DNA of 64,000 nucleotides, taken from Strix aluco (Eukaryota; Chordata; Aves; Strigiformes; Strigidae). The position numbers and the translations under genes were made by a program. The notes beneath the pieces are model-generated. The model saw nothing but the letters and a program-made list of their open reading frames with translations, had not been told where the DNA came from and did no database searches. The DNA lies in NCBI RefSeq assembly GCF_031877795.1, contig NC_133941.1, positions 23,784,251 to 23,848,250 on the forward strand. Direction: 5' to 3'. Shown here piece by piece: positions 42,121-56,219 of the stretch. The first letter of the stretch is position 1, and every line of letters starts with the position of its first letter.

Positions 42121-45100
42121 TGCCAGCTATCCCTGGGGCTGCTCCATTCCATAGGAAAGGAGTCTGTTTGGGACAAACTGTTCTGCTGCTTGATGAAAAT
42201 AGTTGCATTTCAAGTAGATAATTTTGAGAACGGACTGGGAACAACCAAAACATTTTCCATAAACAATGTGAGTATTTAGTTAGTTGTAAATAACATGCAT
42301 TCAGAACTCACTAAGACACAAAATACTAGATTCAAAAGCACAATCAAAATGTAGCTGGAGGCTCTGCTTCCTGAGAAATCTGTAAGTAAGTACATTATAC
42401 TCCCCCACCTTTTGGTTTAACATTCCACAACCACCTCTCCTCCTCCACTTAGTTGCTCCAAAATGCATCATTAGCTCTGTAATGATTGGGATTAGTGTGT
42501 TCCTACTGAAATGGTTCAGTACATGATGAATTGTAGACTGTTTGCTCTGGACCATTCATATCTTCTAACAAAACACAATTTGTTATTCAAAACAAAAGGC
42601 TTATTTTTTTTCAGGGCACAGCTTTTTTATTAAGCAAAGCCGTTAGCCCTACAGACTGAGATAAAGCAGATTATGGGGTGGAGATGTATCAGATGAGTGC
42701 TTTAGGCTTTTGAAGGTAGATATTAGGCAGCAAATTGCCTCCCACTTTGCTTCCAGTGTGCTAAGGAGAATGAGCTGGGCAGAAAGACTGCAACACTCCC
42801 AAAAGCACAAAATTCTCATGCAACAATGTGGAGAACAGACTACAGCAATGCTAAAACCCACTTCTGTCATCCCACTGTCTGTGCATTAGACTGCACATTA
42901 AAGAGAAAGACTGAGAAAATCAAGAAAACCCACCTTAACTTTGTTCAATAAGCAAATTAATTCCATTGCATTTTCCTAAAGATATACACTATCTTCAGTC
43001 TGTTTCTTTTTGTACTACAAACCCAGTATCTCCTACAGAGGAATCTGTGCAAGAGAAAGCGCTCTTCTGATAAAAATTCATCCAGCAAAAATCTCTTTCT
43101 TCTAGGTACTGAACAGGAATTGAGTAACTGAATTTTAAATGCTGCACCCCAGCTCTTAAGGAGATGTGGTAAGGTTTGCTGTAGATACCAGGCCTGAAAC
43201 ATCAGCAATGATTGTCATATGAGAAAAGGAAAATGTTAAAGCTGTGTTAGCTGTTGTCTTGAAACTCTGACTGTGCTAGTTGAACAATAAAGAGGTGAGT
43301 GGTATCAAGAGGTGAGGAAATATTTAAACATGCTTTCCCTTTGGGGGTTGGATGGAAAAGAAAGGAGATTAAAAAGGCTATTTCAAGTACTACCTATGAA
43401 AAATGTTTTCTATTTAATTATATTTCATGCTTTTCTTCTTTCTCTTCCCAGAATCTTTTTTTCAGTATATAACAAATGATAGTGGAGCCAGAAATTAGCA
43501 AAATAAAATGCTGCACATCATTATTTTCCTACTGAATCTAGGAGGATTTGCAAGTACTCACCTACAATCGTAAGAAATAATTACATCCTGTAAGAGTTTA
43601 AATACTGTACTAGAAAGCGGAGTTTTGTTGAAGACGTGTTTGTATTTCCAGAGAGCTGGGAATTTTCCGAATGCAAAAATCACAGTTTCTTCAATTAAGA
43701 GATCTGACAATATTAAAGTTACAGAAAAGCTCAACATATTAACACATCGTGTTGATGATAAAGTAATGCAGTTTGGTTTTGTTATAGACATTTTATGTTT
43801 ATAATTGGGCATAATACTTCTGGTGGGTTTAATTTTCTATGGAAAGTATTTTTCTTCCAGAATTTCTTTAAGCATTTTTTGTGAATGGCATATCAGAGAA
43901 AAATCATTACCTGAACTCATATTTGCAAGATATAGACTGCTCTCTAGCAGCGAAGAATACGGTAGTTCATTTTGCAGCAAAACTCCTGCAACCATTGCAG
44001 TACCTGTTGAAACAGTAATATGTTCACTGAAAATTTACAATAGAAGCTCAAAAATGCAAAATAAAGCTGAGTACCTGGCACCTGGTTATAGAGTTGTCCA
44101 AGGCTTAAGATCTGGGCAGACATGGACTGCACTTTCTTTTTGGTGTGCAGTCATCTTAAAATTCAAGAGCTTCACTGTCCGTCCTAGCAATTAAAAGTTT
44201 AGTCAATTGTGTGTTTCAAGCTCTAGAGTTTGGCTGATTATGTACTTTAAAACTGTGTGTTTTATACGGACAGGAATCACTCAACCAAAAGCATCTAATG
44301 TAATGCCATCTTCATTTTACCAAATTCTTTAAAGTAAACATACAACCAGAGATCTCAAACTGAAATCTTGCAAGAGGCAGTTTCAGCAAAGCTGATATCA
44401 TAATGGCAGCACGATTTCTAGATCACACCATTTATCATTTTAGTTGGTATTTGCCAAACAGACTGTCCACAAGCTACATGCCTTCTCTGCTCTCTTTCCT
44501 CCACTCCTTGTTTTTAGTCTGTTGGCAAGTCTGAAGTCACAATATGGTGATTCTCCTCTAACAAGAAAACTGAACACAAGAGTCTGTCTTAAGCAGAAAC
44601 CAGTTTTTTCTCATGCTTTAATATAATTTCTAATACAAGGTGAGCTCTGTTCTGAAGACCTTCTATCTGACAAAAAGAAAGCTAAAGGAAAGGTGTAAAC
44701 GTGAACATATTAATCAGTCACTGTGATGTTTAAATAAACCATTTACATGGATCGAGTGTAAATTCTTACCCACTGTAAGATTACCATTGTTTCTCTTACC
44801 TCTATAGGAAAACAGTTGCAAGTGTAACAGAAAAAGCATTTTTTTATACCAAACTAAGTACGTCTCTGCTGTATGTGTAACTATAAAAACTTTACTGAAT
44901 AGACAAACCTTAGGTCCCAAGTTCTGCAAAACCAGTATTAGGATTCAGCAGCATAAATAGTGTTTTAAAAGACAGATTTGCTAAAAAATAGTATTGTGGG
45001 GATTAGGTAGTATAACAGTCTTGTGCTGTGCTGAAGTGTGGTGTTAACTGCTTGCTGTTCATTGTCCACCTTTTATCTGTAATTCTGCATAACTGTTTTA

Positions 45101-46394
45101 AAAGTAATTATTTAAATAGATTCAAATAGAATCCCATTCATTTAGTTATTACATTATCTACCACATACTTGAATAAATTATTCTTTCAGCAATGCTAGTG
45201 GACTTTATTCCCCAAAGTCACCTAGTGTGGCTCTGTCCTTTTCAAGATGTTTAAAGGTGGGAACAGAATACACATACACATGAATGACCCTCTAATACTG
45301 CTCTAACAGTTGCCTCAAAAACGTGAGAATTACATTTGTCTGTGAAAGCCAAAAGGCCTTTTGAAACTTCAGTGATGCTCAGAAGTGCATTTCCAATGTA
45401 AACATATTAATAAGAGTATGAATTAAGGTTAATCTTAATAAAGATTAAAGACTATCTGAAGCATTTTCTACTCAGCTACTTGACCATGTGACTCCGCACT
45501 TTTAAGGAACCAGGCTGTTCCAACCGACTTAAGATATTTTGTCTGTGTGCCTTTCAGTTTGCTAGATTGACTTCCTGACAGGTGTTTTCAATTGCACAGC
45601 CTGATCAATGTGAGCAATTCCTTTATATTTATTTCTGAAAAAAAGTAAGATTGTGACAAATGACTTTACAGAGTTACACTGCACTCCCTCGAACAGATGG
45701 TAAATACTGTAATCTGGGACAGGAAGTACTATTTCAGTGTTGATGTTACTAGAGAGGGGTATTACATTCCTGCACAGATAAAGACTGTTAAAGTAAAAAA
45801 AGTGCTGGGGTAAAAGAAACAACTCCCTCCTGATTCTTCTATGGACCAGATCCTCCTCTTTTCAAAAGGGCCTCTTCAGTAATTTGTTCATCACATGAAC
45901 ACTTGATAGATGCTGGAGATAAAAACAAGCCTGGAGCGTTGTTCCAGGTCATGGTCCTCATTAGCTGTCTGAGGGAACTGAGTCACATGCCTTGTGGCAA
46001 TCATGACACCACATTAATCAGATTTGCTCAGTTATCTCTGACATGCATTTCTATTCCTATGACAGCAAAGAAGCTGGTCTTTTAATCCCTGTTTCCCAGT
46101 TCAAGAAATGGAACAGTGTGTCAGGTGGTGTTCCATCTCTTTATGTTTTATCACAGAAAGCAACGTCATTAAGCATGCATAAACACGGCTAATGAAACCA
46201 AAACACAGTAAAAATGATGTCTGTGTTGTTTGCTGACTGAAGTAAATAGCAGTACCACATTGCCCAAGGAAACAAGGGTTTCTTGAAATCATGATACACC
46301 GTCAGATGTCAAGCACTAGGGGGGATATTTCGGGGGGTCCTCTCCAGGTGTGGATTTTATACTTGTTTTGATGTCTGTATGTATTTTTGAGTTG

Positions 46395-46421
46395 TTTTTT
46401 TTTTTTTTTTTTTTTTTTTTT
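46395..46421 (+). repeat. Poly(T) tract
   Basis: Uninterrupted run of 27 T. It could be the tail of a minus-strand retroposed sequence, but the adjoining bases resemble nothing that I know. Confidence 0.7.
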
Positions 46422-49400
46422 CCCCACTTCTGAGCAGACCAATTCCTAATAGAAAGCATACAAAATTTTTTTTCCTGTTGGTTGCACCGTTGATTCACTT
46501 GTTGCATTTGGTAACATGACAGCTGTCAAGTTCTACTCACTGTTTCATACCTGCAGAGAGGTGATTTTCTTGCAGAGGAAACAGTATAGGCACACTGCAC
46601 TATCATAGGTCTGTGCTTCCACTTTCTTTTAAGGAGTGAAGCAGTTTTTTGTCAACATCCCTCTCCTGTGGAATAAAAGCACTCCTCTTTGTAAAATTAC
46701 AGGTTGAGTAGTAAAGTGCCATGCAGCCAGTGGGACAGCTGGGAGATCAGGGATCCACAACAAAGCAGGTTCTGCAACTAACTGGTGGGCAGACTTAGAA
46801 AGGAAGAGCATAAAGGAGACATACCTCACTGGTGCACACGAGCAGGCTGAACTCAACAAACTAGCAACGGGGTTAGCAAATTAGCAACTGGCTTAGGTGT
46901 CACTCTGCCTTGAAACAAGGAAGATTGCTTTTTAGAATTTCAGGATCTGGAAATCAGTGGCTTCCAGTCACTGGGCTGAATTTTTGCTCCAGAATGAAAT
47001 GAGAGAAAGGAGCAATATCTAATGTTTTAGCAGCCAGAAAACAATTATATAGCCAAGAAGTGATGAGACAAGAAGATGCTGGTCTCACTCTACCTTAGCA
47101 ATTAAGATGGTTATTTAATAGATATAATTACTATCTTTTACTTCAGAACACGTTTTCAAAACAGAGAGGAGAGCTTGCGTTCCATACTGGAACGATTCCA
47201 GTTGGGGCAGTTCAGCTGCTGGCATGAACAGTAATCCCATTGTAAATCTCCCCACTGCATTCTGTGGAGCTACCTACTAATAGTGAGGTCCCATCTCTCC
47301 AGATTCGTGTGGATTTGGTAAACAAGAATATGACAGCAGACCTCACCTGTCAAAAGATTACTTTTATGTACTAACATGAAAAAATCTTGGATAAGCTTTC
47401 AATTTTAAAATATCAGTGTATAAGAAAAGCTACTTTAAACCGCAAATATATTAATACAATATAGGCAAATGCTGATGCTTATGCCTGTCACATAAAATTC
47501 TGAGGTTATTTTTACCATTTTCTTGTAAATTTGTTCTCTCCCTGTTGCAGTCATGTGTAAATAACTACCCAGTGGCCAAATTTTTAAAGGAACATAGTCG
47601 ACTAGAGATGCAGGTAGAGGCCATGCTAGCTCAGTACCTAAGCACTCAGGTAACACCCCTAAAATTTACTTCATAGCCTGATTCTACAGGTACTTATCTT
47701 CCTGCTTTTGTGAGCAGTCCCACAGAAGTCAACAGGGTATTCGTCTAAATATACGATCATATGGGATAAAGTTTCATTGCCAAAATGCAAAGTTCTGTAA
47801 ACTGCACTAATTAAGATGTTTTAGCTAGATAACTAAAGATAACTTAGATAACTAAGACTAAGCAAAAATACAATAGTGTAAGGAAGACTGTTTATAGTTA
47901 AGGAAGAGGTTAACAGCTACTAAACTATAACTTGGTCTCTAAATTCAGGCTTTAAATCTGACATTTTAAGATTGGCAGATCATGAGAGTTTTTAACAGAA
48001 AAATTTTCTAAATCTGCTGAGACACAGTTAGTCACTCCTACAGGAAGCACTGAGAAATGAAATGGTGTTTTAAATTACAACAGACTATCTAATTTTAACA
48101 TTGCCAGGAATAACAATACCTTTATTTCTAAAGTTCTGTGAAAATTTTAGATAACTGGTTTTTGTTAAACTTTATTATTATGAATAATGAAGCAAAATGC
48201 AAAGCTTGTTGTTCTAACGTGTATATCGGTAAAAATCTTGCTGATAATAGATATTTCACAAATACTTAAGCTACAATTAACAGAAGTCTTGAAGGCAGTT
48301 TTAGCACTGAGAGCACATACTTCAGTAGGCACACACCTCAATTCCCTAGGCTTATTTGAAATTTGAAATGTTTAGTACCTATAACACCAAACAAGATGGA
48401 AACACAAAACACCAAAAAGATGGAATAATAAACACATAGATACAGGACAGAGAGAAGACAAACTAATAATTTAAATAAATTTACATATAGTTTAGTTATA
48501 TGTATATTACGCAGCAGAACAATACTGCAGCTGTTGTAAAACTCCAGTGATTTCACTGGGTCCACAACCAGAACTGATTTGTTATTTCTGTATGTGTTTT
48601 TCCCACTTTAGGAAAAAATATTCCCCATCTGTTTTAGTAGATGGTGAATGTCATTTAATCATTAAGTTTGATATTTATGAAGGACTGTAACTCTTTCACA
48701 TACAAAAGAGACAAAAGAACATAATTCATTAGAAGATTATGTAGGTGTTGGTCTGGTGATTCAGTATTTGCTATTCATAGATTTTTTCAACATAAATAGC
48801 AAGAAACTGCAAGTTAAACTGATGGACAGGTCTACCAGTTGACTTGATTCATGTTATTTAAGTCACATCAGCTTTCTGTGGTAGTGTTAATCCAATACTT
48901 AACAGAAGTTATTTTAAACTACCTTGAACAGGCTGGCAGCCAGTAATTACTATTGAGAATTATAAAGGAGATGGTATAAAATGAATATTAACTGTTCTAC
49001 AGAGAAAAGGGGTGACTCAGATACTCTTGATCATGAATACCATGTTTACTAAGAGACTGTAAGACTTGTAAGACTGACTACATACAGAAGAATGAAATAT
49101 TGTCAGTAATGCATTTTAACAGTGTTCAGAAGTGGAAAAGTTTAAAAATGAACTCTGCAAGTTAGAGGAATTATTTTTCAATCTCATACATCAAAACCAT
49201 AGTAAATTTACATGAGTTTTAACAGAGTTTCAGTAATTGCAATTTAAGACCTTACCTGTTACCCTGCAAAAAGAATGAGTGATTGTTGATCCCTTCATTG
49301 TTGCAGTATCAACCACAAGAAATATGTTGTAGGGAATTGACATTTTACAGAAGAGAAGCTGAATGATGTTGCCACAGTATTTCCTGTAGTTAATTGGATT

Positions 49401-51059
49401 CGTGATGGTAATCTGGGAGAAGCCAGTAACTATCTTTTCTTAAGACTGCATGAGGAGTGCCTGTGCAGATAATCATCCCATAAACTGCTTTCTGTGTCTG
49501 CCTAGATTTTAAAGCGATTGAGGCAAACAGGCCACACCAACCTGATGTTTTAATAACTGAATCTTCCATCTCGTTTTTTCTGTTCACCTCATTTTCCTAT
49601 TATCAACCACAAGTAAATATATAAATATGTGTGTGTCTACATGCATCAGATAACTAAGCACATAGATAATTTTGTGAAGTTGCATTAATCACAGTTAAAC
49701 TGATACAGCAATTTTGAAATGCCAGGAAAAGAAAATCAGAGATGTTTCATTGTTATGTGTGGATACACCCTGAACAAAACATTTTTTTTCTTGCCCAATA
49801 AAGCATAGAATATAATTGAAATATTTACATGGAGTATAAATTAACTGCATTAAAAGTAGTATCTCAAAACCATAACAAAAATAAGTTCATCTGAATGAAA
49901 AGGATGTAACCTACCAAAAAAAGCAAAGACTTTGTTGATTTAACTAAATACTAGATAAATAAAATAGGATACAATATCTTATTCTACCGTACTAAATCAA
50001 TTTGAACCACTAAATACTAGCTGGCAAAAAAAGGCCTTCATCTATTTCCCTCACTTTCCTGCGTGTCTTATTAAAAAATCCCTAGCATTAATTAAGTGCT
50101 ACTCCCTGCTCATCATTAAAAATGCCTCACAATTATTTAGAAACAAAATATTTGTACAAGCTTCTGTTGATAGGATATGTGTATTATTTAAACAAGCAAG
50201 GAGAGCAAGCTACAGGAGACAACACCAGTCTGATGCCAACAACCTTATTAATTCAGAAAACATCATCTCAGCTAAACATCTGCCTTAATTTTGGCCAACA
50301 GAAAGATGGAGCATGTAACAGGACTAAATAATTTTGTAGATTTTCAGAAATAATTTTGTAGTCAGGTTTGTGCTGTATACTGCTAATAAAAATCGGAAGG
50401 AAGAAGATGCCAACTATTTTTCTACAGAAAAAATAATTTACTGAGAACAGAGACAAATTTTAAAAGTAGTCCTTAAAATTACACATCTAGTTTCTTACTA
50501 ATCTTGCAGGGACAAAAAAAAAATCACGTGCATGAACTAACTGCATCCAGTCAATTTAGTAAACAGAAAGCATCATTTTTACATGCATGTATGGACATTT
50601 GTGCAAAAAAGTCCCTTAAATAAAAATGGGTCTTCAAAAGATTTGTACACAATCTTGGAAAACACGCTTTAAAACCCGAACAGATTGTGGAGCCTAAAAT
50701 CCTACGCTGAACATCTTTCTTTAGACGTTTCAGTTCCAAAGGTGCCAGGCTCCTGCAGTTTGCCCAGCCTGCAGGTTGAACTGGAGGGAGGGCTCAACAC
50801 CTCGGAACCACTGATCCTGGCGGGTCCCTGTGGGACCAGAACTGGTGAACAGCTCCACTGCCTCCAGCAGCCCTGCTCAACGCCAGGCTCTAAGCACAAA
50901 ATTAGATGTTCACTTAGGTGTTTGTGAGAGTGGACCCCAAGCAGTAACCAAAGCATGTCACTGCTTTAGAGGTCCAGCAAAACGCAGCGTCAACTTCCTG
51001 GGAATTAAAAACCTTCAGTAGGAACCTGTACTAGCATCATGGAAAAGGCAGGGCAGAAA

Positions 51060-51170
51060 GAATTCGAAGGCAGCTAGTCCAACATCCTGCTCAAGGCAGG
51101 GCTGACTCCCAAGTTAGATCAAGCACTGACAGATGCCCTGTCTGAAGATCCCTGCACAAGTAACACTCCC
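51060..51170 (-). mobile_element. CR1 LINE fragment
   Basis: Contains AGTCCAACATCCTGCTCAAGG followed by GACTCCCAAGTTAGATCAAG, the antisense of the CR1 3' region. Short and diverged. Confidence 0.65.
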
Positions 51171-54100
51171 CAATAGCAGCATCGCTTCTTGCTTTCATCA
51201 CACATTGTTTGTAGTCATTATAGAAGTGGCTCTAGAAATCAGCATTTAACAATTATGAGTAAAGGGACACACACATTTTTCAAGCGTCAGCACACAAAAA
51301 TGTGTTAAACAAATGGAGCATCTGGTAAAACCTTTTGAGGGAGGAAATGGAGGAAGTTAGCATTCTTTTTAGTTGACTAAAGAACAAAGAGCAGCTCTGG
51401 ATAATTAAGAAATATTAATTAAATTCCTAATGTAAGCATAATGTTTTGGAGAAAGTTCCAAACGCTCACATTTGAGAAGCTGTCACTGACATACTGAGTG
51501 TTTATTTTCATATGGATAAAACAGTAACACTATTTACCTATTTGATTCCAGAGGGAGGTTAATTCTTGGATGGTCTGGACTCTCAGTGCAACAACCTGCT
51601 GCTTTGCTGTATCAATTTGTAGGTGTTAGAGGTTTGCTGGGTTGCCCTTTGTATCTGTTCCTACATTTGTACTCTTCAGTATTAAATGGCAGTTTATTCA
51701 GCTGAAGAACAAATCTAGTGATTTGGAAAGTTTAGCTAGTTCCAGGGATGGGTGCCAAACATGTTTGTTCAAACAGGCTATGTCATCATATTTTTGTCAA
51801 GACAAGGCTTTGTGTAACTGAGGATGACTTTTTGGGGGAGTTAACCATTAGGTTGAAATAATTTGCCATTTCCAAGGAAAGAATACACAGAGTAGGTGGG
51901 ATGCTAGTGACTAAATGAATAATCTTTATCTCTCTAGGCTTGGCATTTTCCTATTTAAACAAAATGCAGAATCCCAGATCCTCTGGAAAATTGAACTATG
52001 ATTACCATTTAAAGATATTAACAAGCTTTTTAGGTAAGTAGAACAGGATCATTATGCTTCTGGCAGCTTATTTCTCTTGCACTGCATTGGCTGCCTCATG
52101 GCTACCGTACAGCTGAGTTAGCAAATCCACCTGTTCCGTGACCTTAAATACTAATGTATCAGATTAGGCAGGTAGAGAACTGTCTAAATTGTCTCATACG
52201 GAGCTGGATGCAATTAAAATGTTTGACCATTGCTTAGACTGCACTGTTTTCATTGGTACATAGACAGAATCCAAACACCAAATTATCCTAAAACTTAAAG
52301 TTTACTAAAACCTAATTTACTTTAAGGTTAATTTTAATTTAGTACAAAATATGTATTTAGATTTCTCTGGCTTTGGACTTTTCCAGCTTCACCTTTTTCT
52401 TTTTGCTCTTCTCATAGTTTGGATAATAAAAATCAAGTAATGCTTTATTTTCAGCTTGTATTGAAACACTGCAGGGAATGCTTTAGTTTTGTGTAACTTT
52501 AAAACTGTATGAAATGTTATGAAAGTCTTTTTGTAAGGTTTGCTTTTAGATTTTTTAAAATATATATATTTCCGTCCCTTAAGCATAATGCAGTACCACT
52601 GCAAATCAATCATAAAAGCAGGGTCAAAGCCTATCTGTGGTAGACCTCGACTACACTGGCAGTGTGACAGTTGTGAGATAAATATACATGTTTAGCTGCT
52701 TAATGAGATCCTAGAGCAGCAGCTCACCTGGGATCCCTGTCCTCTTTCATCATCTGTACTTCCAACAATCTCTCTTTTCCTGTTTGTTTCACTGTTAGCT
52801 AAAACTGCCAGTAAATGATAAAATGGCAATGTAGTGAAATGTTAAGTAAAGGCAGCATAGTAATATGAAGATTTCAATTCAAAAGACGGTTCTAAAACTG
52901 AAGAATTGTATCAAGTATTACTTACAGGTCATTCAATGGACTTGCAATGCAAAAGCTGACTACAAGCTTAGGAAAAGAGTTTAGAACCTCTTTAAACAGG
53001 CTTTAAAATAAAAGAAAAATCGCAACTTAAACTAGATATATAAAAAGGAAAGGAGAGTGATAGCAACCCTGTCTAGCTCTGCTTTGTGACATAGCTCATT
53101 TTCTCCATATATGACAGCAGTATCCATGTATCTGCAAAGCCCTCATCTAGGAACAGTCTACTCTGGGCTGGTAACTCCGTCTTTGAATTAACTGGCAAAT
53201 GTCAGGTTGTCAGAAAACAGAAATTAGGAAGAAATCCTTCTTCCATAAATTTTAGAACTTCTGAAGAGCTACCATATAATACCTTTGAAAAAGCACTGTT
53301 TAATGTGTGCATAATTTCTAAGAAACATTGGACCTGCTGTGGGTATGCAGAACAGTTGTCGAGTTTATGCACAATAGAACTGTTCAAAAATGGCAGCCTA
53401 CGTAAAGGAAATGAGGAAATGTTAAGAAAACTAAGTAGCTTTAAGGTACCCAATCCTTTTAGGCATTTTATACAACCACAAAAACAAATACAAGGTTAGA
53501 AGTAATTTGGGGTTTGTTGTGTATTTGCCTAAGCAATTCTGGAGTCTGAACCTTGTTTCACAAAAACAGAAAATCTATACGTAGGAAATGTGTCTGACAA
53601 AGGAGTAGGGAGTCACTGTGTCACAGCAGGGGGTGGAGGATGATGGGCCCATGGTGCCTCATGCCGCTGGCTGCAGCTCAGAGGTGCTCGCGATTCCCCC
53701 AGATGTTTGCCGTGGGCAGAACCCTTCCTCGGATGGAGGGAAAGGACCTTCAATGAACCGCTTCAAACTCGGCAGGTGGCCTTTAGCCATACATGGCAGT
53801 AACAGGAAAGGACTTAAATAATTTTGAAATGTTTTTAAGGAGTTACAGGTATAATTACCCTGTACAGGTGAACTGTACAGGTGAACTAAACAGTTTGAGG
53901 CAGGCAGTCAGCAACAGCCACCCAGCTCTGGGTAGCCATGAGCTGAGCAGCCTCTGCAGCATGGCAGAAAAATACCCAACCAGGGTCTCTTTTTGCCTGA
54001 AGTAAATGAGAAACTCACCTTGCTTAGTTGAACGAAGCCTCTTTAAACAAGTATGTCTTTAATTCTGAATTATATATTAGCAGGAAAAAAATAAAAGTAA

Positions 54101-55727
54101 GCCAGCAAACAATACTCTCCATTCAAAAAAGTGGGAATATATTGAATATATTACCAGAAACTGGGAATATATTTACCATCCAGGACTAAAGGATACAAGA
54201 AATCTTGTACCTTATCTGAGCCTTTGCAATTTTTTTTTTAATATTATTTGTAGCACATTCCTTCCCAGCAACTAGCTTTATCCATGTCAGATTTCACAAC
54301 TTCTACTCATAACTCCTCCCATTTGTAATTTTACTACTATTATTAAAAAATACTCATAATGGTATAATTGGATTTACGATGAAGTAAAATACTTACTCAA
54401 ACATGTGGAAGAAACACTATTCAGGTCAGTTTATGCTGCCACTCAAGCAATCATATTATGAGAGAGGATTACATTGCTAATTATATCTCTGAGGTGATAT
54501 TCTTACAGCATCTGGCCCTGAAGATTGTCTCCCCTTATTTCATCTTTCTTGTCTTACACATATAGCTCCATGTATGTAAACTACTGAGGAAAAAAAAAAA
54601 GATGGAGAAATGCTTTCAAGCAATACATAATTGCAAATACTTAAATTTATTTTGTACATATTCTTCTGGCATTAATTACTCCAGAGATGTTGTGCTCAGT
54701 TTTACTAATTGAGGTGCAGCCTCCTGAAAACATGGCTCCTTCTAAGAACAGAAAAGTAAGGGAGCTGTGCAGAGAGAAAACACTCAAATCTAGGTTACTA
54801 ATACATCAGGTGATCTTTTCTCAGTTTGTTACTCTACTGAACAGTATAGTTGCAGCCTACTGGCAAGAGCAGTAATAGCTACATCTAAAATTACTAGCCT
54901 GTGTTTGGATTTAAGAATATGCCATATGCACGTCTGTCTTTTCAACTCCCAAGGGGACTGACTGAGATGCGCTTTTTGAGGGTGATTGAGTAAGCGAAGC
55001 TTAGAGGTAGGGTGTAACTGCTACAAAACACGGAAACACGGCGGCGAAGGGGGAAGTCTCTTTCCATCGCTGTTACCACCGAGAGAAGCTGTAAGCTGTG
55101 TTCCCCTGTTCTCCTTCACCTGTCTCTCATCCCCTGGCAGACATTACACGCCTTGGCGAAGGTTAAATCCCGCAATATTATTTAGCAAGCGGGAATTATT
55201 TAGCTGGCAGGAAGGGCTGGATTACCTTATAGTCCTACCCCCAGGAGTTACAGGTCGTTGCTCTGAAAACTGTTGGTGCCGGGCAAGTCCCCAGGAGGGA
55301 GCAGGGCAGCCCCCACCCCTCGGAAGCCCAGAGAGCCTGCGGGGCAGAGAGGGGGTGTCCGTGGGCGTTAAATTCTTGAGGGAGGGCCTCTACTCTGGAT
55401 GTCACCGAGGCAACGAACGTGGAACTGCTGGAGAACTTAAAGGCACTAGCTAAGGATGCGTGTGTTAAGGGTGTTTTTTTGTCCGTGCTGGGCACACCGT
55501 AGTCGCTTACCTCAGGTGGGGGGCGGGCAGGGCGGGAAGCGGCAGCCCTCCGCGGCCGGGGCCGCCGCTCGCCGCCACCCGCGCGGGCGAGGTCTGTGGC
55601 CGAACGAGCAGCCGGGTCTCTCCCGGGCACCGGGGCAGGAGCGCTCGGGGCGCCGGGGGGTGAAATGGCCGCTTCCTCGCGGAGGGGCCGCGCAGCCCCA
55701 GGCCGCCACCGGGCGTGCCGCGCTGCC

Positions 55728-55798
55728 ATGGCGACGGGGGCGGGCCCCGGCGGAACGGCGGGAGCGGGGCGACCCTGGCGGGCTGGGGGCGATGGGGG
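55728..55798 (+). CDS. Candidate first coding exon of an unidentified plus-strand gene
   Basis: ATG in a near-ideal Kozak context (GCTGCCATGGCG) opens a Gly/Ala-rich frame (MATGAGPGG...) of 23 codons plus two bases, ending at a GGGG|GTGAGC donor. No further exon of this gene was identified to 64000, so the first intron would exceed 8 kb. Tentative. Confidence 0.3.
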
Positions 55799-55920
55799 TG
55801 AGCGGGACGCGGGGCGGCGCTGCGGGCAGGAACGCGGAGAAGGCGCCGGACCCACCTGGCTCCCGCCGCCTCAGGCCGCCGCTCCGCCGCCCGGCATGGG
55901 GAAAGGCGGGGCCGGGCGGG

Positions 55921-55930
55921 GCGCATGCGC
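55921..55930. promoter_or_regulatory. NRF1 binding site
   Basis: Perfect palindrome GCGCATGCGC, the canonical NRF1 motif, inside the CpG island. The binding role is inferred from the motif. Confidence 0.6.
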
Positions 55931-56219
55931 CGCTGGGGGGAGCGGGCTGAGGGGTGGACGGTGGCTCGGCAGGGCCTTTCCCGCCGGGCCGGGTCCCGCC
56001 GTCCCGCCGCGCCTTGCGCTTCCCGGCGCAGCCGCGGTGGCAGCGCAGCGTCAGGGTCGCTGTGGGGGGCGGCGGCGGAGCCCAAAGCCGGGCGGGGCGA
56101 GCGCACGTCTGCCCTAGCGGAGAAGAAATGCCTGAGGGGGAAGTTGCAGCCTCGTGAAAACTGCGGTGTGGTGCCCGCGTTATCAAAGATTACGGGCTTT
56201 TTCCAAATCAGAGATGCGT

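Larger units (their letters stand above)
42130..55440. other. AT-rich intergenic region, no gene recognised
   Basis: No exon with convincing splice sites, domain or conserved motif on either strand. Contains a CR1 scrap (51060-51170) and a 27-base T run (46395-46421). Probably intergenic DNA between PTPDC1 and the CpG island at 55.5 kb, possibly with enhancers that I cannot identify. Confidence 0.5.
55450..56150. promoter_or_regulatory. CpG island, likely promoter
   Basis: Abrupt 700-bp island of very high GC and CpG density in AT-rich surroundings, with GC boxes and an NRF1 palindrome. It probably marks the start of an unidentified gene. Long frames on both strands here are compositional. 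Human PTPDC1 is neighboured head-to-head by BARX1, but I see no BARX1 homeobox sequence here. Confidence 0.75.

Noticed and set aside
55235-56186. Several open frames of 150-220 codons in the CpG island
   Set aside because: Low-complexity Pro/Arg/Ala/Gly frames on both strands, explained by composition.
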